From positions 1 to 64,000 of the forward strand of contig JAJDBW010000013.1 of NCBI GenBank assembly GCA_029261155.1: DNA of 64,000 nucleotides, in the 5' to 3' direction. The translations under genes and the position numbers were made by a program. The notes beneath the pieces are model-generated. The model saw nothing but the letters and a program-made list of their open reading frames with translations, was not told where the DNA came from and searched no databases. This document shows, piece by piece, positions 1 through 10,270 of this stretch; position 1 is the stretch's first letter; every line of letters begins with the position of its first letter. Source of the stretch: Nitrospirota bacterium (GTDB lineage: Bacteria > Nitrospirota > Nitrospiria > SBBL01 > JAADHI01).

Positions 1-120
1 CAGATCAGCCTGTTGCGTTTCATTAACTTTTATAATACCGTCAAACCCCACAAGGGCATCGACGGCATGACGCCCTATGAAAAGCTATTTGAACACTTTC
101 ATGGATCAACAAATGTGTAA
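1..120 (+). CDS. C-terminal fragment of an integrase-core transposase (IS3/IS481-like), truncated by the window edge
   Basis: Frame 1 translates to QISLLRFINFYNTVKPHKGIDGMTPYEKLFEHFHGSTNV*, typical of rve-type transposase C-termini (FYN..KPHKGI.G.TP.E). Confidence 0.75.
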   Translation, partial: QISLLRFINFYNTVKPHKGIDGMTPYEKLFEHFHGSTNV

Positions 121-174
121 ACAACGCGATGTTTTCTAACACCTTACCCTAAATACCCACTCGGTTTTGCATAG

Positions 175-687
175 ATGAATATCTTGATCTGTTTAGATTT
201 CTCTGAGGGTTTTCAGAAGATTATTGATGAGGCGAAAGCCTTAGCCCAGGACATGGCTTCAAAGGTGTGGCTGCTTCATGTCGCCGAAGCGAAGCCGGGG
301 ATGATTCCTTATACGGGAAGCTATGTCGATTATGGTTCCGGCTTTATCGATTACGGTCCCGATCCCAAGGCCCTACGGGACCAAATCGCGCAGAAATTCC
401 ACACCGAACATAAAGACTTGCAGGATGAAGCCCAGGCCCTTCGGAATCTAAACATTAAGACCACGGCCCTCTTGATTCAAGGGTCGGTGATTAAAACGAT
501 CCTTCAAGAGGCCGAGAAGCTTTCGATCGACATGATCGTTCTCGGATCCCACGGGCATGGCGCGGTCTATAATCTGCTTGTTGGAAGTGTCAGTGAAGGT
601 GTGATAAAAAACGCCGCTTGCCCCGTCCTCGTCGTGCCCACCCACGATCGTTCAGAACAAAAAGACAAATCAAAAAATAAAACCTAG
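175..687 (+). CDS. Universal stress protein (UspA family)
   Basis: ILICLDFSEG N-terminus and C-terminal IVLGSHGHGAVYNLLVGSVSEGVIKNAACPVLVVP (G-2x-G-9x-G(S) motif). Confidence 0.93.
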   Translation: MNILICLDFSEGFQKIIDEAKALAQDMASKVWLLHVAEAKPGMIPYTGSYVDYGSGFIDYGPDPKALRDQIAQKFHTEHKDLQDEAQALRNLNIKTTALLIQGSVIKTILQEAEKLSIDMIVLGSHGHGAVYNLLVGSVSEGVIKNAACPVLVVPTHDRSEQKDKSKNKT

Positions 688-716
688 AGCAAATCCGTCT
701 GACGGATGTTTCCGGC

Positions 717-2117
717 TTACTTCAAGGCTTCTGCCATTTTGACGATGGTGCTTTTGGCGTCGCCGAAGACCATCATGGTGTTCGGCCGGAGGAAGAGTTC
801 GTTGTCGATGCCAGCAAAACCCGGTTTCATGCTCCGCTTGAGGACCATGACCAATTTGGATTGATCGACGTGGAGAATGGGCATGCCGTAGATTGGGCTG
901 TTGGGATCGGTATCGGCCGCGGGATTCACCACATCATTTGCGCCGATCACCAAGGAGACGTCGGTTTCGGGAAACTCGTCGTTGATGTCATCCATGTCGA
1001 TCAATTGATCGTAGGGAACGTTGGCTTCGGCGAGTAACACATTCATGTGTCCCGGCATCCTTCCTGCGACGGGATGGATGGCATAGCTGACTTCCGTACC
1101 CTGGTTTTGAAGCAGCTCCGCAAGTTCTCGTACCGCGTGTTGGGCCTGTGCGACCGCCATGCCGTAGCCGGGAACGATGATGACCTTTTTGGCCTTCTTG
1201 AAAATCTCTGCCGCCTCTTCGGGGCTGCCGCTGCGGACTTCCGGCGCGGCAGCGGGCGTGGCCTGTTTATCGGGGGAGGCCGCGACCTGTGCCTTGGGCG
1301 CCGCAATCTGACCGAAGGCGCCAAACAGGACATTGCCGAGGGAGCGATTCATCGCCTTACACATTAATTGCGAAAGGATGATGCCTGCAGAGCCGACCAG
1401 CGATCCGCTAATAATCAAGACATTGTTGTTAAGAATAAAACCACTTGCGGCAGCCGCCAACCCGGAGTAAGAATTGAGTAGAGAGATGACGACCGGCATA
1501 TCCCCGCCGCCGATGGGAATGACAACCATGACGCCGAGAATGCCAGAAAGTACGATCAAGGCCCAAAAAGCGGGGGTCATGGTCGGAACAAAAGCGAGGT
1601 AGCCGAAAAGCCCCAAGGCCACAAAGAAGAAGACCAAGTTTAGCGCATTTTGCCCGGGAAAAACGATGGGGGTGCCTCGCATCAGCTCCTGAAGTTTGGC
1701 GAAAGCAATGAGGCTGCCGGTGAAGGTGACCATGCCGATTAAAACCGTTAAGCCGATGGTGGTCATCGGATAAGGCGTCAGGTGGGCCTGTGAGCGTAAG
1801 AATTCGCCGCCGCCGACTAAGGCTGAAGAGAGTCCGCCGAAACCGTTTAAAAGGGCGACCATTTGTGGCATCGCCGTCATCTGGATTTTCGTGGCGAGCA
1901 AAGATCCGATAAGCGATCCGATCACGATACCAACCAAGATCATGCCGTAGCTGACCACGCTGTGATTCAGCAGGGTCGCTATGACGGCGATGAACATGCC
2001 CAGTTGCGAGAGGAGCATGCCACGAGACGCGGTTTCAGGTGAACTTAAGTATTTGAGCCCAAGGATAAATGAGATCGCCGCCAGGAGGTATGAAATTTCG
2101 ATAATTTGAGTCGTCAC
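717..2117 (-). CDS. pntB: NAD(P) transhydrogenase subunit beta
   Basis: TM-rich N-terminus plus C-terminal dIII VIIVPGYGMAVAQAQHAVRELAELL ... VIGANDVVNPAA. Confidence 0.96.
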   Translation of the reverse strand: MTTQIIEISYLLAAISFILGLKYLSSPETASRGMLLSQLGMFIAVIATLLNHSVVSYGMILVGIVIGSLIGSLLATKIQMTAMPQMVALLNGFGGLSSALVGGGEFLRSQAHLTPYPMTTIGLTVLIGMVTFTGSLIAFAKLQELMRGTPIVFPGQNALNLVFFFVALGLFGYLAFVPTMTPAFWALIVLSGILGVMVVIPIGGGDMPVVISLLNSYSGLAAAASGFILNNNVLIISGSLVGSAGIILSQLMCKAMNRSLGNVLFGAFGQIAAPKAQVAASPDKQATPAAAPEVRSGSPEEAAEIFKKAKKVIIVPGYGMAVAQAQHAVRELAELLQNQGTEVSYAIHPVAGRMPGHMNVLLAEANVPYDQLIDMDDINDEFPETDVSLVIGANDVVNPAADTDPNSPIYGMPILHVDQSKLVMVLKRSMKPGFAGIDNELFLRPNTMMVFGDAKSTIVKMAEALK

Positions 2118-2398
2118 GATGTTTTTGTACCCTTCTTAAACATTTTGAGCATTCGGCTGGTGACCATGAATCCACCAACGAGATTAATGGTGGCAAAAAT
2201 CACGGCGAACAAGCCTAGAATGGCGCTCAGGTCGGTTAGGCCGGTTCCGGACACCAACACGGCACCGACCAGGGTAATACCCGAAATCGCATTGGCACCC
2301 GACATTAAAGGGGTGTGCAAGAGCGGCGGGACCCTTGAGATGAGCTCGTAGCCGAGGAAGGTGGCGAGGACAAAAAGCGTGACAGACATGATTAGCAT
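2114..2398 (-). CDS. pntAB: NAD(P) transhydrogenase subunit alpha part 2 (membrane)
   Basis: MLIMSVTLFVLATFLGYELISRVPPLLHTPLMSGANAISGI; start chosen inside the longer ORF after AAGGAG; overlaps pntB. Confidence 0.92.
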   Translation of the reverse strand: MLIMSVTLFVLATFLGYELISRVPPLLHTPLMSGANAISGITLVGAVLVSGTGLTDLSAILGLFAVIFATINLVGGFMVTSRMLKMFKKGTKTS

Positions 2399-2411
2399 AA
2401 GACGATGCTCC

Positions 2412-3563
2412 TTAGTTTTCCAAAGCCGCCTTGACGGCTTCGTTGACGATGTGTCCACCGTGGGTGACAAGGGCGCCCTTGGTGATCTCATCGTTTAAAT
2501 CGAGGTTAAATGTGTTGTCGCGATAGAGATGCTGTATGAAGTTGGACATGTTTTTTGCGAACATTTGGCTGGCGTCGATAGGCAGGGTTGCCGCCAGATC
2601 GTTTGCGCCAATAATCGTAACGCCCTCTGCAACAACGTCCTTCCCGGATTCGGTCAAGGCACAATTGCCGCCTTGCGATGCAGCCAAGTCCACAATCACT
2701 GACCCGTCTTTCATATCCTTAACCATCTCTGCGGTAATAAGAATAGGCGCTTTTTTCCCAGGGATGAGTGCCGTGGTAATAATGATGTCTGCATTTTTCG
2801 CGTGTTCGTGGATGAGGGCGACTTCTTTTTGATGGGCGGCCTCCGACAAGGTTTTGGCATAACCCCCTTCGCCTTCGCCCTCGCCCGCATCCAGCTCCAA
2901 CTCAACAAAAGTTGCCCCTAAACTTTGCACCTGCTCTTTTACCGCCGGACGCGTATCAAAGGCTTCAACCTGGCCGCCCAGGCGTTTTGCGGTCGCAATC
3001 GCCTGAAGCCCGGCGACGCCTGCGCCCAAAATCAAAACCTTCGCCGGGGGAAGGGTCCCGGCCGCAGTGGTCATCATTGGAAAAAACCGCCCTAAGGCAG
3101 CAGCGGCGAGGAGTACAGCCTTGTAGCCAGCGGCACTGCTCATCGAACTGAGGATGTCCATTTGTTGTGCGCGAGTAATGCGGGGAAGCAACTCCATAGC
3201 AAACGCGCTGATATTGCGTTCGGCAAGTAAATTCAGGTCTTTGGGGTGGGCCAAGGGCTGGAGAAGGGCCAATAACAGGCTGCCTGCTTTCATGAGGTCG
3301 GCTTCGTGTTTACCCAGGGCTTCATTGAGGATGGGTCGCTGGATTTTTACAACGAGATCTGCATTTGCAAAAAGCGTTGCGACCTCTGGGATAATTTTCG
3401 CGCCGGCGTTTTCGTAGGCCGCGTTCGATTGGTGGGCGCCCAGGCCTGCATTCGATTCGACCTGCACCTCCAAGCCCTTTTTAACCAAACGTTTTGCAAC
3501 ATCGGGCGTCAAGGCCACACGTTTTTCACCCGGCATGATTTCTTTCGGAACGGCAATGATCAT
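2412..3563 (-). CDS. pntAA: NAD(P) transhydrogenase subunit alpha part 1
   Basis: MIIAVPKEIMPGEKRVALTPDVAKRL ... VLILGAGVAGLQAIATAKRLGGQVEAFDTRP. Confidence 0.96.
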   Translation of the reverse strand: MIIAVPKEIMPGEKRVALTPDVAKRLVKKGLEVQVESNAGLGAHQSNAAYENAGAKIIPEVATLFANADLVVKIQRPILNEALGKHEADLMKAGSLLLALLQPLAHPKDLNLLAERNISAFAMELLPRITRAQQMDILSSMSSAAGYKAVLLAAAALGRFFPMMTTAAGTLPPAKVLILGAGVAGLQAIATAKRLGGQVEAFDTRPAVKEQVQSLGATFVELELDAGEGEGEGGYAKTLSEAAHQKEVALIHEHAKNADIIITTALIPGKKAPILITAEMVKDMKDGSVIVDLAASQGGNCALTESGKDVVAEGVTIIGANDLAATLPIDASQMFAKNMSNFIQHLYRDNTFNLDLNDEITKGALVTHGGHIVNEAVKAALEN

Positions 3564-3798
3564 GGGTGCCCCTTTTTACCTATGTTTTCAGCATAATATC
3601 GAAATCTTTCGCAAGACAAAAACTTCCAACTTATACACAAGCCCGCTTCGCTTCGTCAAGCATTAATTCTGATTCAGCCTAATGAACTTGGGTCTTAAGC
3701 GCCTGTTTTGGGCACGCTTGCCTGTTTATTGGAAATAAGATGCCGGTTGTGGGTGTTTTTACGTCTTTGGAGGAAGGAAGCTCGGCCCTTTGCGTCAC

Positions 3799-4938
3799 TT
3801 AAGGCCCGGTAAAGCGGCTGACCCCGCCATAGGTGCCGAACCATTTATTACCGTCCGCATCGATGGCGATAGAGTAGATATAATCGCCTAAAAGCCCGTC
3901 TTTTTGCCTGTAGTTTTTAAAGGCCTTACCGTCGAATCGGCTGAGGCCTTGGTTGGTGCCGATCCACATCACGCCCTTCGAATCGATCTCGATTGCATTA
4001 ACGATGTTGCCGGCGAGGCCGTCTTGGGTCGTGTAGTTTTTAAAGGTTTTGCCGTCGAAGCGGGCGAGACCGCCGCCCCAGGTGCCGAACCAGAGGAGGC
4101 CTTTTTTATCGATGGCGGAGGCGATCACATAGTTGGGGTTATGGTCTTGGTTCTCGCGGCCAGCCTGCAGATGGTGGTCTTCGTCCTCATCGTAGTCTTC
4201 GTCCGTTTGAGGGCGGGGCGGCCGTTTGCTGGCTTCGCGGATGTCCGCGCCGAGGCCGTCTTTGTGGGTCCAGCCGTCCCAACGCTTTCCGTCGAAGCGG
4301 TTGATTCCGCCTTCCGTGCCGAACCAGAGTACGCCCGAGGCTTCGCGTTCGATGGTGTAGACCCATTTGTCGACCAGTCCGTCCGCCATGGTATAGGTGT
4401 GAAAACCATTTTGCGTGACGTGGCTGGCGCCTTTCCAGGTGGCGGCCCACATCGTGCCATTTGGTTCGAAGAGTAGGTCGTAAACCCAAAGGTCGCCCAG
4501 GCCGTTTTTGGGGGAGTATTGGGCCCAGTTGGCCCCATAGTCTTTGCCGCCGTGGCCATAGGGGGTAAAAAGTTCCCAGGATTTTTCGTCGAAACGGGCC
4601 AGGCCCCCGCCATAGGTAGCGATCCAGATGTTGCCTTTTACATCGTCCTTGATGGCGACAATGATATTGGATAAGAGGCCCGCGCTCCGCGTGTTGTAGA
4701 GTGTGTGACTTTCATGTTTGCGATTAAAACGAAGCAGGCCGTTGGAGGTGCCGATCCAAATATCGTCTCCCTTCGCGAACAAGCCTCGGACAATGATGTT
4801 CCCAATGGACCAGCCTGTCCATCTTGGATCGACGGCCCCAGGGGGCAAGGGCGGCGGTGTTTGGGCCTGTGCGATTGCACTGATGAAGATCCATAGGGTC
4901 ATGACAAAAAAAAGGATGCGTTTCACGACTCGCCCCAT
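3799..4938 (-). CDS. Secreted two-component-regulator-type beta-propeller protein
   Basis: Signal peptide; repeated WFGTxGGxxRFDGKxxxxYTxxDGL blades; overlaps the nadK 3' end by 16 nt. Confidence 0.85.
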   Translation of the reverse strand: MGRVVKRILFFVMTLWIFISAIAQAQTPPPLPPGAVDPRWTGWSIGNIIVRGLFAKGDDIWIGTSNGLLRFNRKHESHTLYNTRSAGLLSNIIVAIKDDVKGNIWIATYGGGLARFDEKSWELFTPYGHGGKDYGANWAQYSPKNGLGDLWVYDLLFEPNGTMWAATWKGASHVTQNGFHTYTMADGLVDKWVYTIEREASGVLWFGTEGGINRFDGKRWDGWTHKDGLGADIREASKRPPRPQTDEDYDEDEDHHLQAGRENQDHNPNYVIASAIDKKGLLWFGTWGGGLARFDGKTFKNYTTQDGLAGNIVNAIEIDSKGVMWIGTNQGLSRFDGKAFKNYRQKDGLLGDYIYSIAIDADGNKWFGTYGGVSRFTGP

Positions 4939-5744
4939 TTTAGTTTTTGGCGAAGCACCTGGTAGTAACTGCGATTGGGGGAGCGGATGATCTTTAGCCG
5001 TTTTTTAGCGGTCGTGATGTGGACGGCGTCGCCGAGAAGAAGTGGAAAAATTTCCTGGCCATCAAACATGGCAACGGGACCCGTGTCTTTGGTTTTGAGC
5101 ACCACCTTTACTTCTGCGGTACTGGGCACCAAGATGGGCCGGTTGGTCAACATATGCGGAGAGATGGGCGTTAGCAGTATTGCATCGACAGAGGGATGAA
5201 CGATGGGTCCGCCAGAAGACAATGAATATCCTGTCGATCCGGTGGGGCTCGAAACGATAAGGCCGTCGGCCCGGATGGTCGTCACAAACTGATTGTTGAT
5301 TGTAATTTCCAAGTGGATGAGTTTGGAGAGTGCCCCTTTGTGAAGGGTGACGTCGTTGAGTACGGTGGGTTGCGGGCTTTGGTTACCGTCTCTTTCCACA
5401 AAAGATTTTAAGGTTTGCCGGGAGTCTTCCAGAAAATCGCTTTTAAAGATACTTTCTAGGGTGACATAAATTTCGTCGCGGGTGATCTCGGTTAAAAAGC
5501 CCAAGCTTCCAAGGTTGACGCCAAGGAGCGGAATGGCCATTCCTTCAATTCGTCTTGCCGCCGAAAGGAAGGTCCCATCCCCGCCAAGGACGATGAGTAG
5601 GTCTAAATCGGAGGGCGCCAGCCCATTTTGCGGGGGAATTGAGACGACCTCTTTGTCTCTTTTATGGAGCCAATCGACGAGGGCATCCAGGGTCGCTTTC
5701 CCTTCCGGGTGGTTTGGTTTAAGGATAATCCCTATTTTTTTCAT
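4923..5744 (-). CDS. nadK: NAD kinase
   Basis: MKKIGIILKPNHPEG, LLIVLGGDGTFLSAAR, GVNLGSLGFLTEI, DGLIVSSPTGSTGYSLSSGGPIVHP; start at inner ATG with AAGG upstream. Confidence 0.96.
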   Translation of the reverse strand: MKKIGIILKPNHPEGKATLDALVDWLHKRDKEVVSIPPQNGLAPSDLDLLIVLGGDGTFLSAARRIEGMAIPLLGVNLGSLGFLTEITRDEIYVTLESIFKSDFLEDSRQTLKSFVERDGNQSPQPTVLNDVTLHKGALSKLIHLEITINNQFVTTIRADGLIVSSPTGSTGYSLSSGGPIVHPSVDAILLTPISPHMLTNRPILVPSTAEVKVVLKTKDTGPVAMFDGQEIFPLLLGDAVHITTAKKRLKIIRSPNRSYYQVLRQKLKWGES

Positions 5745-5916
5745 GAGGACGGCCTTGAAAAGGCTGATCGGTTCCATTTTTTATCGAACGCAGGTGATTC
5801 TATACGTCGGTATTTTCTTTGTCAACGGAAGCGCTTGGGCTTGAAAATGTATAGGAAATCTTGAGCGGTTTCGCTAAAGGGAAGAAAACAGGCGGATGCT
5901 TTTGAGGTAGATCTTG

Positions 5917-6420
5917 CTAAAATATGGTCGTATCGCCTTCGTGTTGAGGTTGCTGGTCTGCCGCAGCCAGATAGAGTTGTTTATTCGGGTCCCAGTTGGC
6001 ATCAAGCCAAACGCAAGAACGTCCACATTCGGATGTATTTGGAAAGCATTTGATTTTTCCCGATTGGTCTCGGATTTGAATGCCTAAGCCATGGAGAATC
6101 ATCGGAATGGCGACTTGGAATTCAAGGCCGTAGGCCAGCATGGCGTTTTTTAAGCGCCCCAATAATTGGTTGGAGACTTCTCCGATCCAGCCCTCGCGGA
6201 GCGTGCTATATTCGTCATTGTTTACGGCTTTTAAAATGGACTTTTCGGCGGCAAAGCCGAGCGCGCCGCCAAAGCCATTCCCTGAAAACCCGATCACGGA
6301 GATGGTGTCGTATTCTGCCTTGTTCTCCTCTTCTTCGGAGATATCTATTCCACTTTCCATTAAAATGATTTGGGCTGCATGGGGGATGGTGTTCTTAATA
6401 ATTTGATCGATGGTTTTCAT
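5917..6420 (-). CDS. CheX-like chemotaxis phosphatase-domain protein
   Basis: 167 aa, FSGNGFGGALGFAAEKSILKAV...EGWIGEVSNQLLGRLKNAMLAYG resembles CheC/CheX-type E..N signature. Confidence 0.6.
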   Translation of the reverse strand: MKTIDQIIKNTIPHAAQIILMESGIDISEEEENKAEYDTISVIGFSGNGFGGALGFAAEKSILKAVNNDEYSTLREGWIGEVSNQLLGRLKNAMLAYGLEFQVAIPMILHGLGIQIRDQSGKIKCFPNTSECGRSCVWLDANWDPNKQLYLAAADQQPQHEGDTTIF

Positions 6421-6632
6421 TTCGGCGGCTCCTTGTTCATGCCTATTATCGGTTTGTCAATCCGGACGCTGGAGGTGATCCTCTTTCTTATCGGCATGGC
6501 CGGGTTCATTCTTTAGCTTTTTTAATCAAAGCCATGTCCTTCTTGCACTTGGAGCAAGTCACTTGGATTGACATCCTTTACGGCAACGTGATAATTTTTC
6601 GAGAAAATAAGACACGAATTCGGTCTTTTCAG

Positions 6633-6707
6633 GCGGGAGTGGCGCAGTGGTAGCGTAGGAGCTTCCCAAGCTCTTGGTCGCGGGTTCGAATCCCGTCTCC
6701 CGCTCCA
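6633..6707 (+). tRNA. tRNA-Gly (CCC anticodon), CCA encoded
   Basis: GCGGGAG...CTCCCGC acceptor stem, TTCCCAA anticodon loop, GCGGGTTCGAATCCCGT T-arm, T-CCA 3' end. Confidence 0.96.
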
Positions 6708-7004
6708 TTTACCCAAGCCCAAGCGTTTGGGTTTTTCTGTAAGCAAAGAAGAGACGAATCCCTCTTCTTTAATCTGTAAGGACGTCCTAAATTTTTATCG
6801 CTTTTTTTCTTCTTGTTCTTTAATCTTCTTTGAAATCTCGGAATGCGTACCCCTAAAAATCGGTGATTTACTCGCTTTTGAATCGTACAGGTCAAACCCT
6901 GCGGTTCGGACGTTTAGGATATAAAGTTGTTCTTGGCCCGATGTTTATCCATCGGATCTCGCTGTTTGACTCGCCCGGCGCTTTTGAATATAGTTTAGTG
7001 TGAT

Positions 7005-10000
7005 GTGTTGCGATGTATTGAGGTTTGCTTGAGAGATACTGACTTCATTTTTTTTCGAAATCATAAAAAGGTCCAGGGTCTTTTCTATCCTCTGTTTTTA
7101 TTTTTTGTCCTCTTCCATTCCCCAATTTTTGCACATGCAAATGGTCAAATTCATCACGAGATCCGGGTGGTCTTACAGCCGGATTCCCATCGATTAGAGG
7201 TGGAAGATCAAATTATTCTTCCCGCTTCTTTTTTGCCCGGCCCTGACGGACGATTCCATTTTCTTATTCACGACGGGCTAGAACTCCAATCTAAAACCCC
7301 AGGTGTGCGTATTTCGCGCGAAGCCATGACCCCGGGGGTGGAGGGCGCCGATACCGAGATCCCGACCGCGCACTATGCCGTGAGCCTTCCGGTGGGTCTT
7401 CGCGTTTTCGTTCTACATTATGCGGGTGAAATACATCATCCCATTACGCGGGGAGAGGGAGCGGTTTTTCAGGGTGAGGAAAGCCTCGGCATCATTTCAT
7501 CTGATGGTATTTTTCTTTCGGGAAGGTCCTTGTGGTTCCCTTGGTTTGACTCGGATTTGGTTACGTTTTCGCTAAACGTCGCCCTGCCTTCGGGTTGGCA
7601 GGCCCTGAGCCAGGGTCTGCGTACGGCTTATCGTGCGGAGGGCGATGCCGTGGCAATGCGTTGGGAATCTCCTGAGCCTCAGGAAGAAATTATTCTCGTT
7701 GCCGGACGGTGGACGGCATACCGTCGGGATGCAGGGCGAGTGGCGGCAATGGTCTTTCTTCAATCACCCGATCCTGATTTGGCCGAGAAATATCTCGAAG
7801 CGGCCGAGCAATACATCGAGATGTATCAAGGTTTAATTGGTCCTTATCCTTATAAAAAATTTGCCTTGGCCGAACATTTTTGGGAAGGGATCCAAGGGTT
7901 TCCTTCCCTGACCTTGCTGGGACCCAAGACTATCCGTTTTCCTATTATTGTGCAGGGCGCTTTTCCGCATGAACTCCTTCACAATTGGTGGGGAAACGGC
8001 GTATTTGTCGATCGGGAAACGGGCAATTGGAGCGAGGGGCTCACCCGATATCTCGCGGAGGTTTTGATCCAGGAACAAAAGGGAATGGCGATAGAATCAC
8101 GCCGCGCCGCTTTGCAACAATATGCCGACTATGTCGCTGGCAACGAAGAGAGGCCCTTAAGCGAGTTCCATACCTCCAAAGATGAAGGGGCCCAGGCAAT
8201 CGGTTTTGGGAAATCGGCTTTTCTCTTTCATATGCTCAGGCGCAACTTAGGGGATGCGGTTTTTACTCAGGCCCTGAAGACCTTCTTTCAAGACTATCGT
8301 TTTAAGCGCGCTTCCTTCGACGACTTACTTCGATCTTTCAAACGTTCGTCGGGCAAGGATCTTTCACAATTTTTTTCCCAATGGGTCTACAGCACCGGTG
8401 CGCCGGTGATACGCGCCCGGCGGGTTCGCGCCGACAAAACAGAGTCGGGTTATCTCCTCAGTGCTTCGATTCAACAGCAACAACCGGGTTTGCCTTATGT
8501 GCTCGACCTTCCCATTGCCGTCACCCTCAATACGGGGGAAACGATGGCGTATCAAACCAAGGTGTCCATGGTGGATAAAAATACTGAACTCGTGCTCACG
8601 CTTCCTGGTCGGCCTATTCACCTCAGCATCGATCCAGAGTTCGATCTCTTTCGAAAATTACATCCAGCGGAAATGCCCCCCTCGCTCGCCAGAGTTTTTG
8701 ACGCCTCTTCCGTACTAATCGTCCTTCCTTCAACGGCGACAGATCGATTAGCGCTGGGCTATCAAAAACTTGCGGAATCGTGGCAATCCGCGAAGCCTGC
8801 CCAATTCGAAGTGGTCTGGGATAACCAGCTCGAAGCGATACCCAAAGATCGCGACGTTTGGCTTTTTGGATGGAAGAATCGTTTTCAACGGACGATTCTG
8901 AAACAACTTCAGGCCTACGGCTTGTCGACGAACAGTGCGATCACGCGAATTGGAGAGGTCCAGATTCCACGGCGAAATCATAGCTTGGTCCTTGCCGCAC
9001 GCAACCCCGAAAATACGCGACATACCTTAAATTGGCTGGCGACAGACCAGGCGGTGGCGCTTGTGGGTTTAGAGCGCAAACTGCCTCATTATGGGGGCTA
9101 CGGCTATCTCGGTTTCGAAGGAGAAGAAGTAAAAAATGTGATCAAAGGGCGATGGCCTGTGATTGGTTCGCCGATGTCCATTCGCGTGACGCAGGACGAT
9201 GGCAAATGGATGAAAAGCAAAGAGACCCTACTCCCCGCAAGATCGCCCTTGGCAAGCCTCCCTCCTATTTTTTCAGAAGATCGGCTGCGTCGTGACATTA
9301 ATTTTCTTTCCAGCCCGAAGATGAAGGGGCGGGGTTTTGGCTCGCCGCCACTCGATCGGGTGGCCGAATATATTGCGGCGGCCTTTCGCCAGGCAGGTTT
9401 GAAGCCGGGAGGCGATTCGGAACGGAGCTATCTCCAACAATGGAAAGGCAAAGCGGGCGGTGTCGGAAGTGGCGTAACTTTGAAAAATGTCATCGGCGTG
9501 CTTCCGGCCGAGGCTTCCGAGAAAATGCAGGGGCAATCGCTCGAAGGAGAAGAAGCCCTTGTCATTGGCGCGCACTACGATCATCTTGGTTTTGGATGGC
9601 CGCGTGTAGAAAGAGGCGATGAAGGAAAACTACATCCGGGCGCAAATGACAATGCAAGCGGCGTGGCGCTGCTCATAGAACTTGCGCGCCTCCTCGGAAA
9701 GACAAAGGGTTTGCAACGCACGGTGGTCTTTGTCGCCTTTACAGGGAAAGAGGTGGAGCTCCGAGGGTCGGAACATTTTGTAACGGAAGGCAAGCCCTTT
9801 CCCAGCGACAAAACCATCGCCATGATCAATCTCGATACCCTTGGCAATATGGGCTCACGGCCCTTGATCGTTCTTGGCGGTGGGTCGGCCCGAGAATGGC
9901 CTCCTCTGCTTCGAGAGGCGAGTGTGGCCACAGGTTTTTCCATATCGCCTTTAGCCGGAACCGTGGGTGCGAGCGATCAAGTGAGCTTTATTAAATATGG

Positions 10001-10217
10001 TATCCCTGCAATACAGCTTTTCAGCGGCATTGATGCCAATACCGGACGTCCGAGCGATACACCGGAAAAAGTCGATTTAGGCGGTATCGTTAAAGCAGGC
10101 CGGGTGGCCAAGGAAATTGTCATGTCGCTCGCCGAGCGGAAGCGAAGTCTCACTTTTACACCCATCGAAAAGAACGACCCTTCGCTCATGTGGCAAAGAC
10201 GATCCGACGTCCGCTAA
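7005..10217 (+). CDS. Exported dual-domain metallopeptidase: N-terminal M1-like + C-terminal M28-like
   Basis: Hydrophobic leader; HELLHNWW with downstream NWSEG (M1) at about 7968; VIGAHYDHLG ... GANDNASGVALLIELARLL ... VVFVAFTGKEVELRGSEHF (M28). Confidence 0.9.
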   Translation: MLRCIEVCLRDTDFIFFRNHKKVQGLFYPLFLFFVLFHSPIFAHANGQIHHEIRVVLQPDSHRLEVEDQIILPASFLPGPDGRFHFLIHDGLELQSKTPGVRISREAMTPGVEGADTEIPTAHYAVSLPVGLRVFVLHYAGEIHHPITRGEGAVFQGEESLGIISSDGIFLSGRSLWFPWFDSDLVTFSLNVALPSGWQALSQGLRTAYRAEGDAVAMRWESPEPQEEIILVAGRWTAYRRDAGRVAAMVFLQSPDPDLAEKYLEAAEQYIEMYQGLIGPYPYKKFALAEHFWEGIQGFPSLTLLGPKTIRFPIIVQGAFPHELLHNWWGNGVFVDRETGNWSEGLTRYLAEVLIQEQKGMAIESRRAALQQYADYVAGNEERPLSEFHTSKDEGAQAIGFGKSAFLFHMLRRNLGDAVFTQALKTFFQDYRFKRASFDDLLRSFKRSSGKDLSQFFSQWVYSTGAPVIRARRVRADKTESGYLLSASIQQQQPGLPYVLDLPIAVTLNTGETMAYQTKVSMVDKNTELVLTLPGRPIHLSIDPEFDLFRKLHPAEMPPSLARVFDASSVLIVLPSTATDRLALGYQKLAESWQSAKPAQFEVVWDNQLEAIPKDRDVWLFGWKNRFQRTILKQLQAYGLSTNSAITRIGEVQIPRRNHSLVLAARNPENTRHTLNWLATDQAVALVGLERKLPHYGGYGYLGFEGEEVKNVIKGRWPVIGSPMSIRVTQDDGKWMKSKETLLPARSPLASLPPIFSEDRLRRDINFLSSPKMKGRGFGSPPLDRVAEYIAAAFRQAGLKPGGDSERSYLQQWKGKAGGVGSGVTLKNVIGVLPAEASEKMQGQSLEGEEALVIGAHYDHLGFGWPRVERGDEGKLHPGANDNASGVALLIELARLLGKTKGLQRTVVFVAFTGKEVELRGSEHFVTEGKPFPSDKTIAMINLDTLGNMGSRPLIVLGGGSAREWPPLLREASVATGFSISPLAGTVGASDQVSFIKYGIPAIQLFSGIDANTGRPSDTPEKVDLGGIVKAGRVAKEIVMSLAERKRSLTFTPIEKNDPSLMWQRRSDVR

Positions 10218-10270
10218 AGGCACAGACCGCAATACGCGGAGGCGGCGCGCTCAAAATCTATCGCCCTGGC

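Noticed and set aside
3904-4476. 190-aa + strand ORF
   Set aside because: Antisense shadow of the repetitive propeller gene.
6522-6895. ORFs 6522..6746(-) and 6629..6895(-) with GRRDSNPRPRAWEAPTLPLRHSR-type peptide
   Set aside because: Classic spurious translation of the antisense of a tRNA gene; the tRNA-Gly at 6633..6707 explains it.
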